Source of the DNA: Thiolapillus brandeum
GTDB lineage: Bacteria > Pseudomonadota > Gammaproteobacteria > Chromatiales > Chromatiaceae
DNA: 64,000 nt
Reading direction: 5' to 3'
Assembly: GCF_000828615.1 (NCBI RefSeq)
Contig: NZ_AP012273.1
Span: 186,001 to 250,000 of the forward strand
Position numbers and translations under genes: made by a program. Each line of letters begins with the position of its first letter. The stretch's first letter is position 1. Below the pieces are notes generated by a model that saw only the letters and a program-made list of their open reading frames with translations, made no database searches and was not told the origin of the DNA. Shown here one piece after another: positions 53,743 through 63,314 of the stretch.

Positions 53743-54482
53743 TGCCCGAATCTCCTGCAGCGACCATCTACCAGTTGAAGAACGTGGCCAGGGTGCGTGA
53801 GAGCAATGGCTACGCCTTCAGCCTGCGTGTGCCCTCCCTGCGCATCCAGCGTGGTGAAAAGATCGCCCTGATCGGTGAAAGCGGCTGCGGCAAATCCACT
53901 CTGCTGGATATGCTCGCTTTTATCCTCCGGCCCACGGACATGGAGGATTTCAGTTTTCATGCAGAGGCCGGCATCGATGTCGATATTGGCGAATCCTGGA
54001 AAAAACGCCGACGCAACCGGCTGGCGGCCCTGCGCAAGGCGCACCTGGGTTATGTGATGCAGACCGGCGGTCTGCTGCCCTACCTGAGCGTGTATGACAA
54101 CATCAACCTGTCCCGGCGCATGCTGGGCATGCCCGATGACGGTACCGTGCGCACCCTGGCCCGGGAGCTGGGGTTGAGCCGTCATTTGCACAAGCTGCCA
54201 TCCGCCCTGTCCACGGGCGAGCGGCAGCGGGTGGCCATTGGCCGGGCCCTGGCGCACCGCCCCGCCATCGTCATCGCCGATGAACCCACGGCTTCGGTGG
54301 ATCCCTTTGCTGCGGAAAAGATCATGTCCCTGTTCATCAGCATGGTGGAAGAGATGAACATTACGGTCATCGTCGCCAGCCATGCCTGGCGGCATATCAA
54401 ACAGCTGGGCCTGCGTCGCCTGGCGCATCACACGCGCAAGTCTTCCGACGGACGCATGACGGAAACCGTGGTCAGCGGCTGA
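53742..54482 (+). CDS. ABC transporter ATPase (TagT/LolD-like)
   Basis: This 246-residue ABC ATPase has Walker A GESGCGKST (from residue 45), signature LSTGERQRVAIGRAL and Walker B AIVIADEPTASVDP. It belongs to the LolD/MacB-like class that powers mechanotransmission rather than solute transport. The insertion after Walker A (RPTDMEDFSFHAEAGIDVDI) is unusual for LolD and resembles TagT of the type VI secretion phosphorylation pathway; that assignment is a judgement. The start overlaps the VWA stop (TGATG) and the stop overlaps the permease start, so the three are translated together. Confidence 0.85.
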   Translation: MPESPAATIYQLKNVARVRESNGYAFSLRVPSLRIQRGEKIALIGESGCGKSTLLDMLAFILRPTDMEDFSFHAEAGIDVDIGESWKKRRRNRLAALRKAHLGYVMQTGGLLPYLSVYDNINLSRRMLGMPDDGTVRTLARELGLSRHLHKLPSALSTGERQRVAIGRALAHRPAIVIADEPTASVDPFAAEKIMSLFISMVEEMNITVIVASHAWRHIKQLGLRRLAHHTRKSSDGRMTETVVSG

Positions 54483-55693
54483 TGTTCCGGCAGAAGCGGC
54501 AGATCCTGGCCCTGGCGAGCAGGGACTATTTTCATGAATGGCAGATCTCCGTCTGCTTCGTGCTGGCCCTGGCGGCGGTGCTTGGTCCCATGATGGTGCT
54601 CTTCGGCCTGAAGTTCGGCATCGTTGGCAGCATGGTGGAGGCATTGGTGGAAGATCCCGTGAAACGCGAGATCCGTCCCGTGGGCAGCGGCCGCTATGAC
54701 CGCGTATGGATGGACAAGCTGCGCAAGCGCGGTGACGTGTCCTTTATCGTGCCGCGCATTCGCAGTATCGCCTCCAGTCTGTCGGTGCAGAGCCAGGCCA
54801 GCAGCCGTATCCTGCACCTGGAAGTCATACCTTCGGCACCCGGTGATCCGTTGCTCGATCCTGCGCTGCCGGCGCCAGAAGGCCTGGACAGCGTGGTATT
54901 GTCCGCCAGTGCCGCGAGGAAACTGATGGTGAGTGCCGGTGATTCCCTGGAAGGCAGCCTGGTGCGTACCTGGCAGGGACACAAGGAACGCATGGTGCTG
55001 CCCCTGAAGGTTGCTGCCATCGCACCGGCCACGGCCTTCAAGCGCGATGGCCTGTTTGCCTCGGTCATGCTGGTGGAGGCCCTGGAGGATTTCCGGGACG
55101 GACACGCCGTTCCCGCCCTGAGCTGGGAAGGTTCAGCGGTGGTGAGTGAGCGCAGCTATACGGGGTTCAGGCTCTACGCCCGTTCCATCTATGATGTCGC
55201 GGCCCTGGAGGACAGTTTTATTCGCAGTGGTATCGAGGTGCGTACCCAGGCGGCGGATATCGAAACCGTGCGGCGCATGGACAACACTTTGTCTGCGATC
55301 TACTGGGCCATAGCCCTTATCGGCCTGGGGGGCTTCTCCCTGTCCCTGGGGGCCAGTTTGTGGGCCAATGTGGATCGCAAGCGCAAGGAGTTGGCGGTAT
55401 TGCGTCTGGTGGGTTTCCGCACCGGGGAGATCGTGCTCTTTCCCCTGGTTCAGAGCCTGTACACCGCCCTGTTTGGCTGGGCTCTGGCCTGCGGCATCTA
55501 CCTGGTGGCGGCCTGGAGCATCAACGCCATGCTTGCGCCCCAGCTGGAAAAGGCGCAGAAGATCTGCCTTCTGCTCCCGGAACATTATTTGATTGCCCTG
55601 GGGATCACCCTGGGGGCGGCCCTGCTGGCGGCCCTTCTGGCAGGCCTTCGGGCCGCCCGTGTGGAGCCATCCGAAGGTTTGAGAGAGCTGTGA
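54482..55693 (+). CDS. ABC transporter permease (FtsX/TagS-like)
   Basis: This 403-residue permease of the MacB/FtsX type has an N-terminal helix (ISVCFVLALAAVLGPMMVLFG) and a large periplasmic domain (about 60-270). Three C-terminal helices follow (IYWAIALIGLGGFSLSLGAS, VLFPLVQSLYTALFGWALAC, LIALGITLGAALLAALLAGL). The topology fits mechanotransmission ABC systems such as LolCE, FtsX or TagS. It is coupled to the ATPase by a TGATG overlap. With the VWA and Sel1-like proteins it probably forms an envelope sensing complex. The substrate, if any, is unknown. Confidence 0.85.
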   Translation: MFRQKRQILALASRDYFHEWQISVCFVLALAAVLGPMMVLFGLKFGIVGSMVEALVEDPVKREIRPVGSGRYDRVWMDKLRKRGDVSFIVPRIRSIASSLSVQSQASSRILHLEVIPSAPGDPLLDPALPAPEGLDSVVLSASAARKLMVSAGDSLEGSLVRTWQGHKERMVLPLKVAAIAPATAFKRDGLFASVMLVEALEDFRDGHAVPALSWEGSAVVSERSYTGFRLYARSIYDVAALEDSFIRSGIEVRTQAADIETVRRMDNTLSAIYWAIALIGLGGFSLSLGASLWANVDRKRKELAVLRLVGFRTGEIVLFPLVQSLYTALFGWALACGIYLVAAWSINAMLAPQLEKAQKICLLLPEHYLIALGITLGAALLAALLAGLRAARVEPSEGLREL

Positions 55694-55742
55694 ACAGGAA
55701 TCCGTGGGATTGAAGCGGCCCTGGGACTGATGACAAGGAGTA

Positions 55743-56322
55743 ATGATGAAGACTGTTCGGGAAAACCTGTTGTATCTGTTTCTCACCGCCGTGGTGGTGG
55801 TGGGTGGGTATGCCTTTCTGCGCTATTCCTACCGGGTCATGGACAAGGCGCCCTTTACTCAGGAGATTGTGCTTATCATTCTGGGTACGGTGGCCACCAT
55901 GCTGATTACCGCCATGCTGCTCAACAAGCAGACGGAAGTGGAGTTGAAAAAGGAGCAGAGCATCAAGTTCATCGAGCTGAAATCCGAGATCTATCTGGAT
56001 TTCATTCAGCATATCGAGCAGCTCATGCTGGAAAAATCTGTGACCGAGGAAGATCATGTGCGCCTGCAGTTTCTGACTCACAAGCTGGCCATGGTGGCCA
56101 GTCCTGCGGTACTGGAGCAATATGAACAGTTTCTGCAGGTGTTCAACCGCTCCACCCGGGATGAATCCCTGGACAAGGATGAAGGCAAAGCGATTTCCTC
56201 CGCCCTGGCTCTGCTCACGGTGAAGATCCGCCAGGACCTGGTGGGTGAGCTGGATGCCCAGGGCATCTACGATGTCGCGGCTATCAGTCAGCAGGTGATA
56301 GACAATGCCCGGGAGCTGAACA

Positions 56323-56330
<8 letters not shown>
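55743..56330 (+). CDS. membrane protein with two helices and cytoplasmic helical domain
   Basis: This 195-residue protein has two transmembrane helices at the N-terminus (LLYLFLTAVVVVGGYAFLRY and IVLIILGTVATMLITAMLLN). A charged helical domain follows (VELKKEQSIKFIELKSEIYL and later helices). No family is recognised. It lies 49 bp after the ABC permease and overlaps the DAHP synthase start by 8 bp, so it could belong to either unit. ATG at 55743 or 55746 is the start, with AAGGAG upstream. A role in anchoring or sensing is possible but unproven. Confidence 0.7.
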
Positions 56331-57374
<1,044 letters not shown>

Positions 57375-57375
<1 letters not shown>

Positions 57376-58004
57376 TGCGGGAGTTGTGGCAGGAGCAACT
57401 GGCCGGGGGGCTGGCGGAAATGGCGCTGACGGTGTCACCGGCGCAGCAGGCCCTGTTGCTGGACTACCTGCAACTGCTGCAGAAGTGGAACCAGGCCTTC
57501 AATCTCACCGCCGTGCGTGATCCGAAGATCATGGTTTCCCGGCAATTGCTGGACAGCCTTTCCATTCATTCCCTGCTGCGCGGTGAGCGGGTGCTGGATG
57601 TGGGCAGCGGCGCCGGCCTGCCCGGTATTCCTCTGGCCATCATCGATCCGGAGCGCCGCTTCACGCTCATTGATACCAACGGTAAAAAGACCCGTTTTAT
57701 GCGCCAGGTCAAGCTCGAGCTGGGGCTGGAAAACATTCAGGTGGAACAGACCCGGGTGGAAACCTATGAGGCGCGGTATTCTTTTCGAACCATTGTTTCC
57801 CGGGCGTTTTCCTCGTTGCCTCTGATGCTGGAGCTGACGCGCCATCTGCTGTCTGAAGAGGGGTGTTGGCTGGCGATGAAGGGCGTGGTGCCCATGCAGG
57901 AAATCGACGCCCTGAAAAATACCCTGCGCATTCATGTCCATGCCCTGCAGGTTCCCGGAGAAGCCGGGCAGCGCCATGCCGTGGAGTTGTGTCCGGCCGC
58001 GTAG
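57375..58004 (+). CDS. rsmG: 16S rRNA (guanine527-N7)-methyltransferase
   Basis: This 209-residue SAM-dependent methyltransferase modifies G527 in the 530 loop of 16S rRNA. The N-terminal helix NQAFNLTAVRDPKIMVSRQLLDS and the SAM motif VLDVGSGAGLPGIPLAII are diagnostic, as is FRTIVSRAFSSLP. ATG at 57375 overlaps the DAHP synthase stop (TGATG); the longer frame reaching 57324 runs inside that gene. In many gammaproteobacteria rsmG is followed directly by parA-parB. Here about 4.5 kb of other DNA has entered between them. Confidence 0.95.
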
Positions 58005-58107
58005 GAAATTTCCTACAAAAATGCCCGCAGTTCAGCTATATCCCCGGTAGCCAGGTACCAGTATATTCTGTTTAACCGGCATCAATGATATCCAGCAGCA
58101 TGGGATC

Positions 58108-59571
58108 ATGGACATGGAACAGAATTTTGACAGTTGTAAAGCCCGGAGCCAGCGCACCGCAAACGGCCCCTGCCTGCGGGAGCGGCGTATGTTCCGTCTG
58201 TTGCTACAGAGTAATGCCAACTATTTCGGAACTGCTGCGGACGATCTGCTGCCGGTAAAGATTCCGATCTGCTGCAACAGCTATTATGAGGAAATCTCCT
58301 GTGTGGCCTGGGATCAGGAGGCCCATCTCATGGCAGCAATGGTTACCCTGCATCAACCTGAGGGCTATGCAGCGGGAACCCGTTTGACCCGGGCACCGGA
58401 GCATCTGCGTTTCTATATATCACTGAATGGTGGCCGGGAATGGCAGGATCAGGGCAGCGCCTCGGTGGAAGTCGAAAACGCCCCCTGTAATGGTGATCGT
58501 CACTATGCGGTTTCCCTGGAGCCCCTGCTGTCTGCGGAAGAACTCCAGGGGGCGGAAGTCATGTTGCGTGTGATTCTCGCCTGGGAGGATATTCCGCCGC
58601 CTGACAATCCGGAGTGGAAGCCGGTATTTGGGGATGTCCATGAAGTGGTTTTTTCCACCTCATCGGCACCGGATTCCGGTGAAAGAGAGCCTTTGCTGGC
58701 AGCGGGCCTGAGTGGAGAACACGGCGGCGCCATGCTGGCTGTTGTGCGCCTGACGCAGCATGATCTTGAGTCCCGGCATTACCGCCACCTGAGTTTCTGG
58801 TTGGAACGGGAAGGAGGTGATCGCCTGGATTGTTGCCTGGGTAGCGTCGCCCTCTCTCATGAACGTGCCGAGCAGTTATTCAACCTGCCTCTGGATCTGC
58901 TCGATTGTCGTTGGGCCTGCGCAGAAATCGGTACCTCCCTGGGAGTCCGGCTGGTGCTTTCCGCCGCCCCTCTCAGGGAAGGGGCGGAACTGGCTGAGAA
59001 CGACAATACACTCAGAATGACCAAAGCCTGCCTCACCATTCCTCCCCTGGTCACCGCGGGCGCTGGACAAATCGCACTGGTGGGAGGGCGTTCCGCACGG
59101 GAGATTCATGTGGCCGAACTCAGGCTTGATGAGTTGGAAGACGGTGAAATCATCGTTCAGGGGGTGCCCATGCCGGATCATGACTATATTGTGGAGGTCA
59201 GTGATGATGGTTTGAAATGGCGCCCGTTACTGAGCAGCTTCACGGTCATGGATCGCCAGGGGAATCGTATCCGCCATAGCCCCGACAGCCACAGCGGCCA
59301 ATTCCGTTATCTGCCCCGCGAAAGGAATGTACTGGGTATCCTGGCCCGCTGGGATGCGCCGGAGCCGGGCAAATGGCTAGTGCGGCTGCGCGTGTACATG
59401 CAGGGAGTTTTACTGCCGGAAAGTGACTGTGTTGTGGTGCGGGTAGGGGAAAAAATCGCCAGGCAGATGACGGAAGCTGCCAAGGAAGATTCTGGTTCCA
59501 TGGCTCCTGCCGTGCCCCGGGATCTGGTGCTTGGCAGTCTGTTTCCCGGTGTGGGCCTGATCAATATTTGA
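58108..59571 (+). CDS. conserved-looking protein of unknown function, beta-rich
   Basis: This 487-residue protein has no signal peptide and no membrane helix. It has regular beta-strand patterns and pairs of short repeats (HLRFYISLNGGREWQDQG and later HLSFWLEREGGDRLDCC). The N-terminal segment after residue 28 (FRLLLQSNANYFGTAADDLL, then YYEEISCVAWDQE) looks like the true conserved start of the domain. No catalytic motif was recognised. Several cysteines (CCNSYYEEISC) might bind metal. It lies between rsmG and the formaldehyde-detoxification pair, with normal GC for this genome, so it may have been there before the mobile DNA. The function cannot be assigned. Confidence 0.7.
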   Translation: MDMEQNFDSCKARSQRTANGPCLRERRMFRLLLQSNANYFGTAADDLLPVKIPICCNSYYEEISCVAWDQEAHLMAAMVTLHQPEGYAAGTRLTRAPEHLRFYISLNGGREWQDQGSASVEVENAPCNGDRHYAVSLEPLLSAEELQGAEVMLRVILAWEDIPPPDNPEWKPVFGDVHEVVFSTSSAPDSGEREPLLAAGLSGEHGGAMLAVVRLTQHDLESRHYRHLSFWLEREGGDRLDCCLGSVALSHERAEQLFNLPLDLLDCRWACAEIGTSLGVRLVLSAAPLREGAELAENDNTLRMTKACLTIPPLVTAGAGQIALVGGRSAREIHVAELRLDELEDGEIIVQGVPMPDHDYIVEVSDDGLKWRPLLSSFTVMDRQGNRIRHSPDSHSGQFRYLPRERNVLGILARWDAPEPGKWLVRLRVYMQGVLLPESDCVVVRVGEKIARQMTEAAKEDSGSMAPAVPRDLVLGSLFPGVGLINI

Positions 59572-59589
59572 ATTGCTCAGGACTTCCAA

Positions 59590-59921
59590 CACACACTCAG
59601 AGGTAGTCCGTCGGAAAAATCTACTAACTCGCCAGTTCCTTTAACAGGCTGCTGAAAAACACCGTTTTTCGGCAGCCTGAATGCCGCACAAGGATGTGCG
59701 GCCATTTTCAGTGACTTTAAGTCATTGAAAATGGAGGAAAGACAAAATCGCATTTTTGTCTTTTTGAGTTGAAAAAGCCCATGGAAGGACTTTTTCAACA
59801 TCCTGTTAACAAGCGGAGAACCCGGTTTCTGTAGAGCCATCAGGCAGGTGGCCTTATCCTGGGGTTTGCGACCCGCCCGGTCGATACCGATGATGGCCGC
59901 CTATTCGGAGAAGGGGTTCAT
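59590..59921 (-). pseudogene. insertion-sequence remnant (IS110-like N-terminus and 3' end), split by a MITE
   Basis: On the minus strand an ATG at 59921 with AGGAG upstream opens MNPFSE, then a TAG stop, then AAIIGIDRAGRK, which resembles the DEDD-transposase start of IS110-type elements. It runs into KATCLMALQKPGSP. The same ALQK-GSP end and following 60 bp recur at 62237-62330. The MITE at 59639-59815 interrupts this copy. The piece is too short to encode an enzyme and looks like an internally deleted element. The IS110 assignment rests on one short motif. Confidence 0.5.
59639..59815 (+). mobile_element. MITE-like element, long copy
   Basis: This 177-bp element is bounded by TTAACAGGCTGCTGAAAAA and TTTTTCAACATCCTGTTAA, near-perfect terminal inverted repeats. 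Internal palindromes include GTTTTTCGGCAGCC and TTGAAAAAGCCC..GGACTTTTTCAA. No gene is inside. A shorter relative sits at 28493-28595 in the opposite orientation. Part of its interior (59724-59772) also appears reversed at 62323-62372. The ends split a sequence that is uninterrupted at 62237-62330, which shows insertion. Confidence 0.82.
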
Positions 59922-60281
59922 ATTGACGCTCCTGATCTGCTAGAGTGAGAAAGGGGTCAGGCAATCGGTTTCTGCGAAGGCATTATAGGAAGGCGTTGGC
60001 GGCATTCCCTGAGTGTTCGTTATCGAAACCGATGACACCTGCCGGGGCGGCAGTGTGTGGGTTGACATCAGGTGCCTGGCGCTCCATAGTCTCCCCAGCG
60101 GGTGCCTGTCCCACTTGAACGGCTTAGAATAATAACGATGGACAGGTGATGCGGACTATCTGTAAATCTTAATCAATAAAGCACCACCGCACTTTGTTTT
60201 TGGGCCGGTTTTGCTTGGTTTTAGACTAACTAAAACCATATGAAACATCTAATCAGAAATTGTTAATCATCGAGGAAAAAT
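59922..60281. other. AT-rich upstream region of the frmA gene
   Basis: No gene is recognised here. Base composition falls towards the frmA start. A candidate operator lies at 60217-60237 (annotated separately) and CGAGGAAAA is the ribosome site at about 60270. A GGGGTCAGG stretch near 59953 is of the kind seen at transposable-element ends. Confidence 0.5.
60217..60237. promoter_or_regulatory. inverted repeat, candidate operator of frmA-fghA
   Basis: GGTTTTAG and CTAAAACC are perfect 8-bp arms around ACTAA, 44 bp before the frmA start codon. The 5-base spacer suits a dimeric regulator. No regulator gene accompanies the pair, so the protein that binds would be encoded elsewhere. Confidence 0.45.
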
Positions 60282-61391
60282 ATGAAAGCAAGAGCAGCTG
60301 TAGCCTGGGAAGCCAAGAAGCCCTTATCGATTGAAGAAATAGAGGTTATGGGTCCGCGAGAGGGAGAGGTCTTGTTAAGAACAGTTGCCTCGGGTGTTTG
60401 CCATACAGATGCATTTACCCTATCTGGTGATGACCCTGAAGGATCATTTCCTTGTGTGCTGGGTCACGAAGGTGGTTGTGAGGTGGTCGAATTGGGACCC
60501 GGCGTAAAGAACTTGAGTGTTGGGGATCACGTTATCCCTCTTTACATTCCTGAATGCGGTGAGTGTGAATACTGTAAGTCTACGGAAACCAACCTGTGCC
60601 AATCCATTGCTGGCACGGTATGGACTGGCTATATGCCTGATGGTACACGCCGTTTCTCCAAAGACGGGAAAGATATCTTTCATTATATGGGCTGTTCAAC
60701 TTTTTCCGAGTACACCGTGGTGCCGGAAATCGCCCTGGCAAAAATCAACAAGGCTGCTCCGCTGGATAAAGTCTGTCTGCTGGGTTGTGGTGTCACCACC
60801 GGGATTGGTGCCGTACTCAATACAGCGAAAGTAAAACCCGGGTCAACCGTTGCAGTGTTTGGTTTGGGCGGTATCGGGTTGTCTTGTATTCAGGGTGCTG
60901 TGATGGCAGGTGCCGAGAGAATTATTGGTATCGACATCAATCCGGATAAGTTTGAATTCGCAAAACAATTGGGAGCGACTGATTTTGTAAACCCTAATGA
61001 AATTGATGGCTCGTTTGTTGAATACATGCAAGACACATACAACGGAGGCCCTGATTATTCGTTTGAATGTATTGGTAATACGCATGTCATGCGTGATGCA
61101 CTTGAATGCACCCATATGGGCTGGGGTGTTTCAACCGTTATAGGCGTAGCCGGTGCCGGTCAAACAATAGAAACCAGGCCCTTCAATCTCGTGGTCGGTA
61201 GAACCTGGAAGGGCACGGCGTTTGGCGGTGTCAAAGGCCGAACCGAACTCCCTGGCTATGTTGATCGCTATATGAACGGATCAATTGAGCTTGACTCACT
61301 GGTGACTCACACTATGCCGCTAGAAGATATCAATACCGCCTTTGATCTTATGCATGAAGGTAAAAGTATACGTTCTGTCATTATTTTTTAA
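60282..61391 (+). CDS. frmA: S-(hydroxymethyl)glutathione dehydrogenase (class III alcohol dehydrogenase)
   Basis: This 369-residue zinc enzyme oxidises the formaldehyde-glutathione adduct to S-formylglutathione with NAD. Catalytic zinc ligands are visible in [13 protein letters not shown] and [10 protein letters not shown]. The structural zinc lobe is [15 protein letters not shown]. The coenzyme fold shows [17 protein letters not shown] and [19 protein letters not shown]. The codons are AT-richer than in neighbouring genes, indicating transfer. The fghA gene starts 2 bp after the stop, so both are made together. IS-like remnants flank the pair. It is often called adhC in other lineages. Confidence 0.97.
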   Translation: MKARAAVAWEAKKPLSIEEIEVMGPREGEVLLRTVASGVCHTDAFTLSGDDPEGSFPCVLGHEGGCEVVELGPGVKNLSVGDHVIPLYIPECGECEYCKSTETNLCQSIAGTVWTGYMPDGTRRFSKDGKDIFHYMGCSTFSEYTVVPEIALAKINKAAPLDKVCLLGCGVTTGIGAVLNTAKVKPGSTVAVFGLGGIGLSCIQGAVMAGAERIIGIDINPDKFEFAKQLGATDFVNPNEIDGSFVEYMQDTYNGGPDYSFECIGNTHVMRDALECTHMGWGVSTVIGVAGAGQTIETRPFNLVVGRTWKGTAFGGVKGRTELPGYVDRYMNGSIELDSLVTHTMPLEDINTAFDLMHEGKSIRSVIIF

Positions 61392-61393
61392 CT

Positions 61394-62233
61394 ATGAAAC
61401 AAATTGAATCCATAAAAGAATTCGGTGGTTTTCTGAATCGCTACGTCCACCCTTCAAGCAGTTGTCATTGCGATATGACCTTTTCAGTATTTTTGCCATC
61501 TGTCGCGCAGAACGAAAAGGTTCCTGCTTTATATTGGCTGTCAGGCCTGACTTGCACAGACGATAATGCCCGCACCAAAGGTGGCATGCAGCGGTATGCC
61601 GAAGAGCACGGTATTGCGCTCGTGTTTCCTGATACCAGTCCGCGTGGAGCTGATGTGCCAGATGAAGCAGATCGGTATGATCTTGGGCAGGGTGCGGGGT
61701 TTTACGTTAACGCCACTCAAGCTCCATGGAATCGGCATTATCACATGTATGATTACATCACCGATGAGCTGCCGAAGCTCATCGAATCTGAATTGCCAAT
61801 ACTGGGCAATGTCAAATCCATATCTGGTCACTCAATGGGTGGTCATGGGGCCTTGGTCTGCGCGCTGAAGAATCCAGGAAGTTACCGCTCGGTGTCCGCT
61901 TTTGCGCCCATTTGCAACCCAATGGAATGCGGATGGGGGCAAGGCTGTTTTAGTGCTTATTTAGGCAACGACAAAGAAGAATGGAAAGACTATGATGCGA
62001 CAGAGCTTGTGAAATCTGGCGCCAGGGTTGACACGCTGTTGATTGATCAAGGTACTGCAGACGAATTTTACGATGAGGGTCAACTGTTACCTGAGAACCT
62101 TCAAGAAGCTTGTAATAGTGAAGGCCAGGAGTTGGTATTGAGAATGCAGCCAGGTTATGACCACAGTTACCATTTTATAGCGAGTTTTGTCGGGGAACAT
62201 ATCGCCTATCACGCGAAGCATTTGAAGTGCTAA
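61394..62233 (+). CDS. fghA: S-formylglutathione hydrolase
   Basis: This 279-residue serine hydrolase of the esterase D family releases formate from S-formylglutathione, the second step of glutathione-dependent formaldehyde detoxification. The nucleophile motif is SGHSMGGHGALVCALKNPG, with LTCTDDNARTKGGMQRYAEE and TSPRGADVPDEADRYDLGQG also conserved. The final histidine lies in QPGYDHSYHFIASF. Length is normal. It follows frmA by 2 bp and shares its lower GC content. Right after the stop comes the right-hand IS-like repeat. Confidence 0.97.
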   Translation: MKQIESIKEFGGFLNRYVHPSSSCHCDMTFSVFLPSVAQNEKVPALYWLSGLTCTDDNARTKGGMQRYAEEHGIALVFPDTSPRGADVPDEADRYDLGQGAGFYVNATQAPWNRHYHMYDYITDELPKLIESELPILGNVKSISGHSMGGHGALVCALKNPGSYRSVSAFAPICNPMECGWGQGCFSAYLGNDKEEWKDYDATELVKSGARVDTLLIDQGTADEFYDEGQLLPENLQEACNSEGQELVLRMQPGYDHSYHFIASFVGEHIAYHAKHLKC

Positions 62234-62236
62234 CAG

Positions 62237-62372
62237 CACGCTCTGAGGTCGTCCGTCAAGAAAAAAAGTGACTAATTTGCCGGTTCTTCAAGCCCGCGGA
62301 GATCCCTGTTTCTGCAGGGCCATCAACTCGGAAAGACAAAAATGCGATTTTGTCTTTCCTCCATTTTCAATG
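62237..62372 (-). repeat. right-hand IS-like repeat flanking frmA-fghA
   Basis: Positions 62237-62330 match, in the same orientation, the sequence around 59590-59638 and 59816-59844 (shared cores CTGAGGTCGTCCGTC versus CAGAGGTAGTCCGTC, and the peptide MALQKQGSP on the minus strand). Positions 62323-62372 match the interior of the MITE (59724-59772) in reverse. It appears to be the 3' end of an old insertion element. Confidence 0.65.
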
Positions 62373-62528
62373 GCTGCTCCTCCCCTTGCGGCAGGCAGCC
62401 AGCCAAAAATCGCCGTTTGTTCAGTAGTTTGACGCGCTGTCATGTGGGGAAAACACCGGCAGGCGGTGAAACATCCGGCCCGGACTGGTAAACTCGGGGC
62501 TTTCCCTCTTGGTGTTGAAGAATAATCA

Positions 62529-63305
62529 ATGGTGCGCATCATCAGTATCGCCAACCAGAAGGGCGGCGTAGGCAAGACCACTACCGCAGTCAATCTTGCT
62601 TCGGCGCTGGCAGGGGTGCGTAAACGTGTGCTGCTGGTGGATCTCGATCCCCAGGGAAACGCGACCATGGGGTGCGGGGTGGACAAGCATGAACTGGAAC
62701 AGAGCACCTGCGATGTGCTGCTGGAGAATGTGCCGCCGCGCAAGGTTCTGCAGCGTAGTGCGGAAGACCAGTTCGATGTGCTGCCTTCGAATACGGATCT
62801 GACGGCGGCTGAGGTGGGGCTGATGAATCACTCCATGCGGGAGCGGCGCCTGGCTCTGGCCCTGAAGCCCCTCCAGGATGAATACGACTATATCCTTATC
62901 GACTGCCCGCCTTCTTTGAGTATGCTGACGATCAATGCCCTGGTGGCCAGTGACGGTGTGCTGGTGCCCCTGCAGACCGAGTACTATGCTTTGGAAGGGC
63001 TCACCGGCCTGCTCAGCACTATTGAGCAAATCCGGGAATATTATAATTCCCGTCTCAAGCTGGAAGGTATCCTGCGCACCATGCATGATATGCGCAACCG
63101 GCTGTCGGCGGAGGTTTCCCGGCAGCTCATCGAGCACTTTGGCGATACCGTGTTCCGCACCATCATTCCACGCAATGTGCGTGTGGCCGAGGCCCCCAGT
63201 CATGGCCAATCGGTTCTGCTGTATGATAGGTATTCGCGCGGCGCGGTCAGTTACATGGCGTTGGCCAGCGAAATGGTACGGCGGCACGAATCACAACCCG
63301 GATAA
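62529..63305 (+). CDS. parA: chromosome-partitioning ATPase ParA (Soj)
   Basis: This 258-residue Walker-type ATPase segregates the chromosomal origin together with ParB. The deviant Walker A motif with two lysines is QKGGVGKTTTAVNLA near the N-terminus. Walker B-like YDYILIDCPPSLSMLTINAL follows, and VRVAEAPSHGQSVLLYDRYS is the chromosomal Soj signature. Short N-terminal length without a helix-turn-helix indicates the chromosomal type. It lies 9 bp before parB, so both are on one transcript. The region upstream carries the IS-like repeat, so its promoter must be within about 150 bp. Confidence 0.97.
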   Translation: MVRIISIANQKGGVGKTTTAVNLASALAGVRKRVLLVDLDPQGNATMGCGVDKHELEQSTCDVLLENVPPRKVLQRSAEDQFDVLPSNTDLTAAEVGLMNHSMRERRLALALKPLQDEYDYILIDCPPSLSMLTINALVASDGVLVPLQTEYYALEGLTGLLSTIEQIREYYNSRLKLEGILRTMHDMRNRLSAEVSRQLIEHFGDTVFRTIIPRNVRVAEAPSHGQSVLLYDRYSRGAVSYMALASEMVRRHESQPG

Positions 63306-63314
63306 CAGAGCACT

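Noticed and set aside
51191-55693. Complete type VI secretion system
   Set aside because: No sheath, tube, baseplate, membrane-complex or kinase gene occurs in the window; only the sensing-type parts are present.
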